Shown: positions 34,163-42,929 of the stretch, one piece after another | Numbering within the stretch: the stretch's first letter is position 1 | Layout of the letters: the number at the start of each line of letters is the position of its first letter | Source of the DNA: Paenibacillus harenae DSM 16969 | GTDB taxonomy: Bacteria; Bacillota; Bacilli; Paenibacillales; Paenibacillaceae | Assembly: GCF_000422465.1 (NCBI RefSeq) | Contig: NZ_KE383842.1 | Coordinates: 579,845 to 643,844 of the forward strand | Direction: 5' to 3' | DNA: 64,000 nt | Program-made: the position numbers and the translations under genes | The notes under the pieces: model-generated | Told to the model about the DNA's origin: nothing | Database searches by the model: none | Seen by the model: the letters and a program-made list of their open reading frames with translations, nothing else

Positions 34163-34948
34163 ATGCAACGATATTTTGTAGCGGCGGGACAGTTTCGAGA
34201 CTCCCAAGTCCGCATCATAGGCGACGACGCGCATCACGCGGTCCGTGTCATGCGAACGAAGCCGGGCGATAAGTTTATCGTAAGCGACGGGGAGACGCGC
34301 ACGGCGCTTGTAGCCGTTCGGGAGGCTACGCCGATGCAAATAACGGCTGATATAGTCCAATTACTTCCGAATGACAGCGAGCCGGCATGGTCGATATCGA
34401 TCGCGCAAAGCCTGCCGAAGGGCGATAAGATGGAGCTTGTCATTCAGAAGGGTACTGAAATAGGCGCATATTCCTTTATACCCTTTGAGTCTGAGCGTAT
34501 GGTCGTTCAGTATGACAGCAAAAAGGAAGCGAAGCGGATCGAACGCTGGAGCAAGATTGCGAAGGAAGCCGCAGAGCAGTCTCACCGTAACCGGATACCG
34601 GAAATCGAGCCGGTTCACAGCTGGCGCGAACTGCTGAATTCGATCGGCTCCTATGATATGGCTTTATTTTGTTACGAACGGGAAGGCGATGCCGCTAACG
34701 GAAAGGGCATTGGTACGGCTGTACGTGAATGGCTCGCCAAGCAGAATCATACTGAAGCTGCAAACGAGGCGAAGGTTCTTCTTATCGTCGGTTCGGAAGG
34801 CGGCTTTACGGAGCGCGAGGCTTCGGAGGCGGAAGCGGCGGGAGCCGTTTTGGCCGGTCTGGGCAAGCGGATATTACGAACGGAAACAGCGGGTATCGTC
34901 GGATTAACCTGCTTATTATATGAATCCGGAGAAATGGGAGGAGCGTGA
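34163..34948 (+). CDS. rsmE: 16S rRNA m3U1498 methyltransferase
   Basis: A 261-residue SPOUT enzyme that methylates U1498 of 16S rRNA. The N-terminal PUA-like part has MQRYFVAAGQFRDSQVRI and DDAHHAVRVMRTKPGD. The C-terminal knot has SLPKGDKMELVIQKGTEIGA and LLIVGSEGGFTEREASEA, ending LGKRILRTETAGIVGL, all characteristic. Length is normal. No strong SD precedes ATG 34163 (GGTGG at about 34145). It abuts mtaB, as in B. subtilis (yqeU-yqeV). Confidence 0.95.
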   Translation: MQRYFVAAGQFRDSQVRIIGDDAHHAVRVMRTKPGDKFIVSDGETRTALVAVREATPMQITADIVQLLPNDSEPAWSISIAQSLPKGDKMELVIQKGTEIGAYSFIPFESERMVVQYDSKKEAKRIERWSKIAKEAAEQSHRNRIPEIEPVHSWRELLNSIGSYDMALFCYEREGDAANGKGIGTAVREWLAKQNHTEAANEAKVLLIVGSEGGFTEREASEAEAAGAVLAGLGKRILRTETAGIVGLTCLLYESGEMGGA

Positions 34949-34953
34949 CCACA

Positions 34954-36345
34954 ATGCCAACGGTCGCATTTTATACGCTAGGCTGCAAAGTAAACTTCTA
35001 TGACACGGAAGCGATCTGGCAGCTGTTCAAAAACGAAGGCTACGAGCAGGTCGATTTCGAATCGACTGCCGACGTTTACTTGATTAATACATGCACGGTT
35101 ACCAATACGGGAGACAAGAAGAGCCGCCAAATCATCAGGAGAGCGGTTCGCCGCAACCCCGATGCGGTAATCGCCGTAACCGGCTGCTACGCGCAGACGT
35201 CGCCGGCGGAGATTATGGCGATTGAAGGCGTCGATCTCGTCATCGGCACGCAGGACCGTGAGAGAATCATGGAATTTGTCAATCAGATTCAAGGGGACCG
35301 CAAGCCGGTCAATGCCGTTCGCAACATTATGAAAACACGCGATTTCGAAGAGCTCAATGTGCCTGACTTTACGGAGCGGACGCGCGCTTTTCTGAAAATC
35401 CAAGAGGGCTGCAACAACTTCTGCACGTTCTGCATCATTCCTTGGTCACGCGGGCTGTCGCGGAGCCGGGCGGCTGAAAGCGTGCTGGAGCAGGCGAAGC
35501 AGCTCGTTGCATCCGGATACAAGGAAATCGTATTAACCGGTATTCATACCGGCGGATACGGCGATGACATGGAAAACTATAATCTGACCCGTCTGCTGTG
35601 GGATTTGGACAAGGTGGAAGGGCTCGAACGGATCCGGATCAGCTCGATAGAAGCGAGTCAAATTGACGATGCGATGATCGATGTGCTGAACCGCTCCAGC
35701 AAAATGTGCCGCCATCTTCACATCCCGCTGCAGGCCGGCGAGAACTCGGTTCTCAAGCGGATGCGCCGCAAATATACGACCGAAGAATTCGCAGCCAAAA
35801 TCAAACGGCTTCACGAGGCGATGCCCGGCGTGGCGATAACGACTGACGTTATTGTCGGATTCCCCGGGGAGACGGAGGAAATGTTCGAGAGCGGCTACCG
35901 CTTCATGGAGGAGCTGCAATTTGCCGAGATGCACGTTTTCCCGTATTCCAAACGAACCGGAACGCCGGCAGCCCGCATGGACGATCAGGTGGACGAGGAA
36001 GTGAAGAACGAGCGCGTTCACAAGCTGATCGATTTGTCCGAGAAGATGCAGCTGCAATACGCGAAGCAATATGTCGGTCAAGTGCTTGACGTCATTCCGG
36101 AGCGCGACTATAAGGGAGCTCCGGGCACCGGACTAATTATGGGCTACACCGACAACTACATCCAAGTCGTGTTTGAAGGTTCGGAAGCGCTGATCGGACA
36201 GCTGTGCCGCGTTAAGATAACGGAAGCCGGCGTCAACGAATGCAAGGGCACGCTGGTCCGCGTGCTCGATGAGCGGGTGCCGCGGGTGAACGGGGCGGAG
36301 CCGCGCAGCTTTGAGCCGGATCTTCCGGAAGCGATTAGAGCTTAA
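34954..36345 (+). CDS. mtaB: tRNA t6A37 methylthiotransferase MtaB
   Basis: A 463-residue radical SAM enzyme that converts t6A37 to ms2t6A37 in tRNAs reading ANN codons. The N-terminal UPF0004 domain holds three cluster cysteines (LGCKVNFYDTE, NTCTVTN, VTGCYAQ). The radical SAM motif is CNNFCTFCIIPWSRG, and a TRAM domain ends the protein. The CNNFCTFC/IIPWSRG form fits MtaB rather than MiaB. ATG 34954 is preferred over GTG 34945, which is two bases from the GGGAGGA SD. It overlaps the rsmE end region, one operon. Confidence 0.95.
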   Translation: MPTVAFYTLGCKVNFYDTEAIWQLFKNEGYEQVDFESTADVYLINTCTVTNTGDKKSRQIIRRAVRRNPDAVIAVTGCYAQTSPAEIMAIEGVDLVIGTQDRERIMEFVNQIQGDRKPVNAVRNIMKTRDFEELNVPDFTERTRAFLKIQEGCNNFCTFCIIPWSRGLSRSRAAESVLEQAKQLVASGYKEIVLTGIHTGGYGDDMENYNLTRLLWDLDKVEGLERIRISSIEASQIDDAMIDVLNRSSKMCRHLHIPLQAGENSVLKRMRRKYTTEEFAAKIKRLHEAMPGVAITTDVIVGFPGETEEMFESGYRFMEELQFAEMHVFPYSKRTGTPAARMDDQVDEEVKNERVHKLIDLSEKMQLQYAKQYVGQVLDVIPERDYKGAPGTGLIMGYTDNYIQVVFEGSEALIGQLCRVKITEAGVNECKGTLVRVLDERVPRVNGAEPRSFEPDLPEAIRA

Positions 36346-36365
36346 TTGAATGTTGACGAACGCGG

Positions 36366-36415
36366 AGGATTCCTTTGCTTATCGATTCCAGACATGGAAT
36401 AGATGGAGGAATCCT
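36366..36415 (+). repeat. Near-duplicate GGAGGATTCCTTTGCT segments forming a hairpin
   Basis: GGAGGATTCCTTTGCT and GGAGGAATCCTTTGCT lie 42 bases apart. Because of their sequence AGGATTCC (36366-36373) also pairs with GGAATCCT (36408-36415), with an inner ATTCC/GGAAT stem. TATAAT at 36424-36429 follows and may be the -10 for the Nudix gene, though no -35 is evident. Confidence 0.45.
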
Positions 36416-36461
36416 TTGCTGCATATAATAGACAGTAAACGATTCAGGGAGGGGCCATAGA

Positions 36462-36893
36462 ATGAAAGAGATTTCAGCAGGCGGCGTCGTGTACCGCTAT
36501 ACGGAACAAGGGAGGTTGCAAATTCAACTCATACAGGACCGGTACGGCAAGGTGTCGCTTCCGAAAGGGAAAATGGAGGCCGGCGAGACGGTCGAACAAA
36601 CCGCTCTTAGGGAAATCGCCGAGGAAACGGGACTTGTAGGCAAAATCATTGCGCCAATCGATCAGATCAAATACCAATACGAGCACGAATCGCACGGAAC
36701 GGTAGACAAAGAGGTGCATTACTACCTGGTGGAGGCAATAAGCGGCACCCTGCAGGCGCAAGTCGAAGAAATACGCGGCGTAGACTGGTTTGATCCGCTG
36801 GATGCATGGAAGCGCCAGCGGCAGTCCGGTTATGACAACAATCACCGGATCGTGGCGGGCGCGCTGCAATTGCTTCGTATTCAGACCGATTAG
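36462..36893 (+). CDS. NUDIX hydrolase
   Basis: A 143-residue pyrophosphohydrolase. The Nudix box is complete: GKMEAGETVEQTALREIAEETGL (residues about 36-58) with the catalytic REIAEE. It starts KEISAGGVVYR, typical of Ap4A- or diphosphoinositol-type Nudix enzymes, and PKGKMEAGE supports that subgroup. The substrate is not decidable. ATG 36462 follows AGGGAGGGG. Its stop overlaps the stop of the convergent yqeW gene. Confidence 0.9.
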   Translation: MKEISAGGVVYRYTEQGRLQIQLIQDRYGKVSLPKGKMEAGETVEQTALREIAEETGLVGKIIAPIDQIKYQYEHESHGTVDKEVHYYLVEAISGTLQAQVEEIRGVDWFDPLDAWKRQRQSGYDNNHRIVAGALQLLRIQTD

Positions 36894-37870
36894 GCTTGCG
36901 TCACGGGGTCCATTTTCCGGAACGCCGGCAAATAACAGAAGGGCAGAGCAATCAGCGAGCTTAGAATGTTGAAAATAGTTTGTGAGCGTGCGATCTGGCC
37001 GGAGGCCGAAGAGGCCATCCAGGAGGACGCGGCGCCAAGCTCTCCGATGAACGGCATAAATAATAATGCTCCGCCGAGGTTTAATATGACATGGGATAAG
37101 GCTACATATTGACCGGCTCTTGAACCGCCGATCGAGGCGAGAAGAGCAGTGAAGCAGGTTCCGATATTGGCGCCCAGCACGACGGCAATTCCGAGATCAA
37201 CCGGCATGGCCCCTATCGAGACGAAGCCCATAATGATGCCGATTACGGCTACGCTGCTGTGAACGGCAGCGGTAAGAATCGCGCCGGCCGCCAGACCCCA
37301 CCATAGGTTCTCGGCTGCTTTCGCCAGAAACCAGCCGAACATGCCGCTTTCCTGCACGGCGGGACCGATCCCCTGCATCATCGTTATGCCGGTCAGCAGC
37401 AGGGCAAAGCCGCAGAAGGCGACGGAGGAGGAGCGAAGCGAATCCAGCCATTTGAGCTTGCGCAAGGACGGAAAAAGGCGGATTTCCCCGATCAGAGCCG
37501 TAAGGATCCATACCCCGACCGACGTCATCAGCAAGGGGACGGCGAGCTTGTTTAAATTTAATCCGATCAGCTCCGTCGTTATGCATGTACCGATGTTCGT
37601 ACCCAATATGATACCTAATGTTCTTGGAAAAGTTAACAGTCCGGCATTAACCATGCCGATCGAGATGACGGTAACGGCCGTGCTGCTTTGCAGAAAGGCG
37701 GTTGTGGCGGTCCCGACCGCTAAACCGTGAATGGGGGTAGCGGTTGAACGCTCCAGAATGCGGGTTAAGTATGGGCCCGCAAGCCGGTGCAGCGCCAGCT
37801 CCATCAGCTTCATCCCGCACATAAAAACAGAGAATCCGAGCAGCATTGGAATAATTATCGTTTGAAACAT
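36890..37870 (-). CDS. yqeW: Na+/phosphate cotransporter-like protein YqeW
   Basis: A 326-residue membrane protein of the Na/Pi (NptA/PNaS) family. Two inverted repeats each carry the QSS-type motif: TAFLQSSTAVTVISIG (residues about 56-71) and TAAVHSSVAVIGIIMG, each followed by a GxNIGTC segment (ILGTNIGTCITT, VLGANIGTCFTA). It would move phosphate with sodium; only the transport core is present, without a PhoU-like tail. B. subtilis yqeW lies in the same neighbourhood between mtaB and rpsU. ATG 37870 follows AGAAGGAGACC. It converges on the Nudix gene, the stop codons overlapping. Confidence 0.88.
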   Translation of the reverse strand: MFQTIIIPMLLGFSVFMCGMKLMELALHRLAGPYLTRILERSTATPIHGLAVGTATTAFLQSSTAVTVISIGMVNAGLLTFPRTLGIILGTNIGTCITTELIGLNLNKLAVPLLMTSVGVWILTALIGEIRLFPSLRKLKWLDSLRSSSVAFCGFALLLTGITMMQGIGPAVQESGMFGWFLAKAAENLWWGLAAGAILTAAVHSSVAVIGIIMGFVSIGAMPVDLGIAVVLGANIGTCFTALLASIGGSRAGQYVALSHVILNLGGALLFMPFIGELGAASSWMASSASGQIARSQTIFNILSSLIALPFCYLPAFRKMDPVTQA

Positions 37871-37908
37871 AGGACGGTCTCCTTCTTCGTAACCAGAGGT
37901 TCGTTTCG

Positions 37909-37920
37909 TATGTATACATA
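37909..37920. promoter_or_regulatory. 12-bp palindrome between yqeW and the methyltransferase gene
   Basis: TATGTATACATA is a perfect dyad in the 104-base divergent gap. It could be an operator; no known consensus fits. Confidence 0.3.
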
Positions 37921-37974
37921 TGCCTTGAGCAAGACAAGCATGACAAGCAGTTCATAGAGAGGACGATCGCAAAC

Positions 37975-39375
37975 ATGAGCAATCCGAAAATATGGTTATT
38001 GAAGGCCAGAAAAAAACGTCTGGAGCAAGGACACCCATGGATATTCGCAACCGAAATTGACCGGATGGAGGGGGAAGCGAAGCCGGGCGACCTGGTAGAC
38101 GTCGTAACGCATCAAGGAAGGTATCTGGCGACAGGCTATTGGAACCCGAAATCGCAAATCACCGTTCGCGTAGTCGCATATGAACCGATCCAAGCGATGG
38201 ATGCCGATTTCTTCAGGGGCCGGCTGCGCCAATGCGGGGAGCATCGCCGCCGGTTCGTCGAAGACGCAGACTGCAGGCTGGTATACGGCGAGGCTGATTT
38301 CCTGCCCGGACTGGTCGTCGACAGATTCAACGATGTCCTCGTGCTGCAGCTGCTGACTCTTGGCATGGATCAGAGTCGCGAAGCTTTAATCGAAGCGCTG
38401 ATCGACGTCTTCCAGCCGCGCGGAATCTATGAACGGAGCGACGTTAGCGTTCGCGATCTGGAAGGGCTTGAGCGGAGAACCGGCGTATTGTACGGAGAAT
38501 GCCCGCCGATTCTCGAGATCGAAGAGAACGGGCTGAAGCTGGAGGTTGATATTGTGGAGGGACAGAAGACCGGCTACTTCTTCGATCAACGCGAAAATCG
38601 CGCTTCAATCGCGCCGCTCATGACGGGTTGGGGCGGCAGAAGCGGCATTCGTCTCGTTAACCGCGCCGAAGCGGCGGGGGAAGCTGCAGATCCAAAGGCT
38701 TCAGCCGGTACAGCCTCAGCAGAAAAGGTGCCGGTGAATTCAAACGGGAAAATCGTCACCTATCCGTATTGGGACGGAGCGTCCGTGCTGGAGTGCTTCG
38801 CGCATACGGGCAGCTTTACGCTGCATGCCTGCAAGTACGGCGCGAAGAAGGTAACCTGCCTCGACGTATCGGAGCATGCGATCGAAACCGCGAAACGGAA
38901 TGTCGCAAGAAACGGGTTTACGGACCGCGTTGAATTTGTCGTTGCCGACGCTTTTGATTATTTGCGCTTGCAGGTGAAGGCGAACGACGAACGAAAGCAG
39001 CGGGGACTCGGTGGCGTGGATACCTCGAAGAAGCTGGAAGGCGCAGCGGGCCGCACTTGGGATGTTGTCATTCTGGACCCGCCTGCATTTGCGAAAACGA
39101 AAAGCGCCGTGGCGGGCGCTTGCAGAGGGTATAAGGATATTAATCTGCAGGGGCTAAAGCTTGTCAACGATGGCGGATACCTGGTAACCGCCAGCTGTTC
39201 ATACCATATGCGTCCCGATCTGTTCCTTGAGACGATCCAGGATGCGGCAGCCGATGCCGGCAAGCTGCTCCGGTTAGTCGAATGGCGCGCGGCCGGCAAG
39301 GACCACCCGCAGCTGCTCGGCGTCAATGAAGGACATTATTTGAAATTCGCGATATTTGAGGTACGAAGCAAATAA
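37975..39375 (+). CDS. RlmI-like class I SAM-dependent rRNA methyltransferase
   Basis: A 466-residue enzyme like the RlmI/RlmK family that makes m5C in 23S rRNA. An N-terminal PUA domain (residues about 3-75: RKKRLEQGHPWIFATEI) precedes a middle domain and the Rossmann fold with SVLECFAHTGSFTLHACKYGA, CLDVSEHAIETAKRN, VILDPPAFAK and SCSYHM. Relative to the family there is an Ala/Glu-rich insertion at about 225-255, between DQRENR and VLECFAHTG. A shorter basic insertion follows DYLRLQVKAND. The catalytic cysteine region CSYHM is intact. It is divergent from yqeW and 32 bases from addB. Confidence 0.88.
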   Translation: MSNPKIWLLKARKKRLEQGHPWIFATEIDRMEGEAKPGDLVDVVTHQGRYLATGYWNPKSQITVRVVAYEPIQAMDADFFRGRLRQCGEHRRRFVEDADCRLVYGEADFLPGLVVDRFNDVLVLQLLTLGMDQSREALIEALIDVFQPRGIYERSDVSVRDLEGLERRTGVLYGECPPILEIEENGLKLEVDIVEGQKTGYFFDQRENRASIAPLMTGWGGRSGIRLVNRAEAAGEAADPKASAGTASAEKVPVNSNGKIVTYPYWDGASVLECFAHTGSFTLHACKYGAKKVTCLDVSEHAIETAKRNVARNGFTDRVEFVVADAFDYLRLQVKANDERKQRGLGGVDTSKKLEGAAGRTWDVVILDPPAFAKTKSAVAGACRGYKDINLQGLKLVNDGGYLVTASCSYHMRPDLFLETIQDAAADAGKLLRLVEWRAAGKDHPQLLGVNEGHYLKFAIFEVRSK

Positions 39376-39407
39376 GAGTGTGAAACGCACAGAGGGGAGA
39401 GCTGCGC

Positions 39408-42400
39408 ATGTCGCTCCGATTTGTCATTGGCCGTTCAGGGACCGGTAAAACAACTTATTGCTTAAACGAAATCAGAGACCGGCTGCGCGAGCAGCCGGAA
39501 GGGCCGCCGCTCATTATGCTGGTGCCGGAGCAGGCGACCTTCCAGACCGAATACGCATTGCTTCAGAGCGGCGGTCTGAACGGCACGATCCGAGCGCAAG
39601 CGATGAGCTTTAGAAGGCTGGCCTTCCGGGTCATGCAGGAGACGGGCGGGACCGCTCTTGTTCCGATCGGCGATACCGGGAAGCACATGCTGCTCTACAA
39701 GATCGTTCACAGGCTGGGGAAGCAGCTGGGGCTGTTCCAGAACGGGGCGGGGCAGCCGGGATTCATTGACCGGCTTGCTGAGCTGCTAACGGAATGGAAG
39801 CGATACGGCATCGGCGCCGAAATCCTGCAAGCCAAGACGGAGACGGCCGATTCGGCGGCTTCCGGTTCCGTCTTATTAAAGCGAAAGCTGCATGATTTGC
39901 AGCTGATATACAGTCAAATGGAGCAGGAGCTCGCCGGCATGTATATCGACGCCGAGGATTATTTGCGATATTTGCAGGCAGGGTTCGCCGATGCATCCTC
40001 GATGCAGGGCGCGCAAATTTGGGTAGACGGTTTCTATGGCTTTACACCGACCGAATACGAGGCGCTTGGCGCCTTAATGGCGTCGTCCGCGCAGGTGACG
40101 GTCACGCTGACGCTGAACCGTATCTACGGGCCAGGCGAGAAGCCGCACGAGCTGGAGCTTTTCCATCCGACAGCGGAAACCTATAACAAGCTGATGGAGC
40201 AGGCGGCTGAGCGGGACGTTGCCGTACACCAGCCGATTATGCTTGGCGAGGAGCCGCCGGCGAGATTCCGGGGGAGTCCGATGCTGGCTCATTTGGAGAA
40301 GCATTACCATGACCGGGTGCCGATGCTTCTCTCGGACCGCTCGATGCTGGAGCTTGGTTCTGACAACTGCGGCGTATCTCTGCATGCGGCTGCAGGCCGG
40401 CGCGCCGAGGTTGAAGCGGTCGCGCGCGATATGATCCGCAGGGCGCAATCGGAGAATCTGCGCTGGCGGGATATGGCCGTAATGGTGCGTAACGCGGAAG
40501 ACTACATCGATTATATCGGACTCCTGTTTACCGAATACGGAATACCGTTTTTTGTCGATCAAAAGGAAAAAGCCGTTCATCACCCGTTAGTCGAATTTAT
40601 TCGTTCCGCGATGGAGACGGCATTGTTCGGCTGGCGGTACGATGCGGTGTTCCGCTGTGTCAAAACCGAAATGCTGTTCAACCCGGACAACAGCATTCCC
40701 CGCGAATGGTTCGACCTGCTTGAAAACTATGCGCTGGCTGCCGGTATTGACGGATGGAAGTGGCTGGACAAGAAGCGCTGGCGTCCGCTTGTTCCCGTTT
40801 CTCTTGACGATGATTCAGATATGGAGACGGTGGTCAGCGAGAAAGCGCAGCGGGAATTTGATATCGTGCTTGCGGCCAGAGCGTCTGTCGTGCCGCCTCT
40901 TCGCCGCTTCGGAGATGCGATGAAGAAGGCGGAGAACGTTAAGGAAATGTGCATAGCGCTGTATCGCCTGCTCGATGAGACAAAAGCGGCGGACAGGCTT
41001 GAGCGATGGAGCCAGGAAGATATGGAAGGCGGCGATCCGCAGCGGGCCAGAAGCCACCGGCAGCTCTGGGACAACGTCATGCAGCTGCTTGATCAATTAG
41101 TCGAGCTGGCGGGACAGCAATCGCTGACGCCGGAATTGTTCGCCGGCATGGTGGAAGCCGGACTCGACAGCCTGAAGCTGGCCGCTGTCCCGCCGGCGCT
41201 CGATCAGGTGCTGATCGGCAGCATGGACCGCACAAGGTCCGGTCATGTCCGCATATGTTACGTGCTTGGAGCGAATGACGGGATTATGCCGATGAGAGTG
41301 AAGGAAGACGGCATTTTGACCGAGCCGGAGCGCGAACGGCTTGCGGAGGACGGACTCGTTATGGCGCCCGGCGTCAGGCGGCGGTTGCTGGATGAACGAT
41401 TTATGATCTACAACGCGCTTACGACGCCAAGCCGCCATTTGTGGCTCAGCTGGGCGCAGGCGGACGAGGAGGGCAAAAGCATGCTGCCTTCCGAAATCGT
41501 CAGGCATGTGCGTCAGCTTTTTCCCGGAATCCCTGTTCACAGCGCAGCGGCGGAGCCTTCTTCCAGCCTGCCGGTTCAGGAGCAGAGAGAATTCGTCTCC
41601 CGGCCGGCGCGGACATTATCGTATTTGATTGCGGCGATCCGGAAGTGGAGACAGGGAGAAATGATCCCGCCTTTCTGGTGGGATATGTATAACTGGTTTG
41701 CCGTAAGGCCGGAATGGCAGCCTAAGCTTGAACGGCTGACGGCGTCCCTTGTTTATGTGAATCAAGAGCAGGTGCTGACGAGGGAAACGGCCCGTGAACT
41801 ATACGGCGCAAGACTGCAGGTAAGCGTATCGAGAATGGAGCGTTTCGTATCCTGTCCGTTTCAGCATTTTGCCATCCACGGGCTGAAGCTGCGGGAACGG
41901 AAGCAGTACCGGCTCGAATCACCCGACGTTGGACAGCTCTTCCATGCCGCATTAAGCCGGCTGGCAGCGGGACTTGGCCCGCGCTGGGGCCAGATGCCTC
42001 CGGCGGAGCTCAAGGCAGCTGCCGCTCAGACGGTAGATGAGCTGGCGCCGAAGCTGCAATCGCAAATTTTGTTAAGCAGCAGCCGCTTTCAATATATCGC
42101 GCGCAAGCTGAAGGAAATCGTCGGACAAGCAGCCCTGATACTGGGCGAGCACGCGAGGCGGGCCGAATTCCATCCCGTTGGTACGGAGATTGACTTCGGG
42201 CCGGGCGGTGCGCTGCCTGCGCTTCAGATTCCGCTGGAGGACGGCGGAGTTTTAGAAATCATCGGCAGAATAGACCGTGTCGACGCCGCGGAGTCGGAGC
42301 AGGGACTGCTTCTGCGCGTGCTTGATTACAAATCAAGCATGACGCAGCTTCGGCTGGAGGAGGTCGCTCACGGTCTGTCGCTGCAAATGCTGGCCTACCT

Positions 42401-42923
42401 CGACGTGCTCGTGACCCATGCGCCGGAATGGCTGGGGAAATCGGCTTCCCCTGCAGGCGTGTTATATTTTCACGTTCATAATCCGCTGCTTGCTTTATCC
42501 AACGGCCTTCATCCGTCCGAGGTTGCGGGCAAGCTGCTCAAGCGGTACAAAATGCGCGGGCTGGTGACCGCCGAAGCGGAGACGGTAAGGCTTATGGACG
42601 ATGAGCTGGAGACGGGCTATTCCGAGCTGCTTCCCGTAGCCTTGAAGCGGGACGGCAGCTTCTACGGCAGTTCCTCGGTCGTAACGAATGAACAATGGGA
42701 TGTGCTGCGCCGTTCCGTGCGAAAAACGATCGGCCGGATCGGCAGCGACATCGGCGCCGGCGAGGTATCGATCGAGCCGTATCGGATCGGCGCCAAATCG
42801 CCTTGCCAATATTGCGATTACAAAGCGGTTTGCCAGTTCGACGCGCAGTTTGACGGAAATGAATATCGGAAGCTAAGCAAGCCTGCAAAGGATGAAATCT
42901 GGCAGCAGCTGGAGAAGGAGTGA
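39408..42923 (+). CDS. addB: AddB, ATP-dependent helicase/nuclease subunit B
   Basis: A 1171-residue subunit of the AddAB (RecBCD-like) complex that resects double-strand breaks to Chi and loads RecA. The N-terminal helicase-like domain has Walker A GRSGTGKTT (residues 8-16). The C-terminal RecB-type nuclease has LDYKSS (D973, K975). Four cysteines that would hold the 4Fe-4S cluster are present at 816 (SCPFQHFA) and 1133, 1136 and 1142 (CQYCDYKAVC), matching the B. subtilis pattern. ATG 39408 follows AGAGGGGAGAG. It lies six bases ahead of addA. In B. subtilis addBA is elsewhere on the chromosome. Confidence 0.97.
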   Translation: MSLRFVIGRSGTGKTTYCLNEIRDRLREQPEGPPLIMLVPEQATFQTEYALLQSGGLNGTIRAQAMSFRRLAFRVMQETGGTALVPIGDTGKHMLLYKIVHRLGKQLGLFQNGAGQPGFIDRLAELLTEWKRYGIGAEILQAKTETADSAASGSVLLKRKLHDLQLIYSQMEQELAGMYIDAEDYLRYLQAGFADASSMQGAQIWVDGFYGFTPTEYEALGALMASSAQVTVTLTLNRIYGPGEKPHELELFHPTAETYNKLMEQAAERDVAVHQPIMLGEEPPARFRGSPMLAHLEKHYHDRVPMLLSDRSMLELGSDNCGVSLHAAAGRRAEVEAVARDMIRRAQSENLRWRDMAVMVRNAEDYIDYIGLLFTEYGIPFFVDQKEKAVHHPLVEFIRSAMETALFGWRYDAVFRCVKTEMLFNPDNSIPREWFDLLENYALAAGIDGWKWLDKKRWRPLVPVSLDDDSDMETVVSEKAQREFDIVLAARASVVPPLRRFGDAMKKAENVKEMCIALYRLLDETKAADRLERWSQEDMEGGDPQRARSHRQLWDNVMQLLDQLVELAGQQSLTPELFAGMVEAGLDSLKLAAVPPALDQVLIGSMDRTRSGHVRICYVLGANDGIMPMRVKEDGILTEPERERLAEDGLVMAPGVRRRLLDERFMIYNALTTPSRHLWLSWAQADEEGKSMLPSEIVRHVRQLFPGIPVHSAAAEPSSSLPVQEQREFVSRPARTLSYLIAAIRKWRQGEMIPPFWWDMYNWFAVRPEWQPKLERLTASLVYVNQEQVLTRETARELYGARLQVSVSRMERFVSCPFQHFAIHGLKLRERKQYRLESPDVGQLFHAALSRLAAGLGPRWGQMPPAELKAAAAQTVDELAPKLQSQILLSSSRFQYIARKLKEIVGQAALILGEHARRAEFHPVGTEIDFGPGGALPALQIPLEDGGVLEIIGRIDRVDAAESEQGLLLRVLDYKSSMTQLRLEEVAHGLSLQMLAYLDVLVTHAPEWLGKSASPAGVLYFHVHNPLLALSNGLHPSEVAGKLLKRYKMRGLVTAEAETVRLMDDELETGYSELLPVALKRDGSFYGSSSVVTNEQWDVLRRSVRKTIGRIGSDIGAGEVSIEPYRIGAKSPCQYCDYKAVCQFDAQFDGNEYRKLSKPAKDEIWQQLEKE

Positions 42924-42929
42924 TAGACG

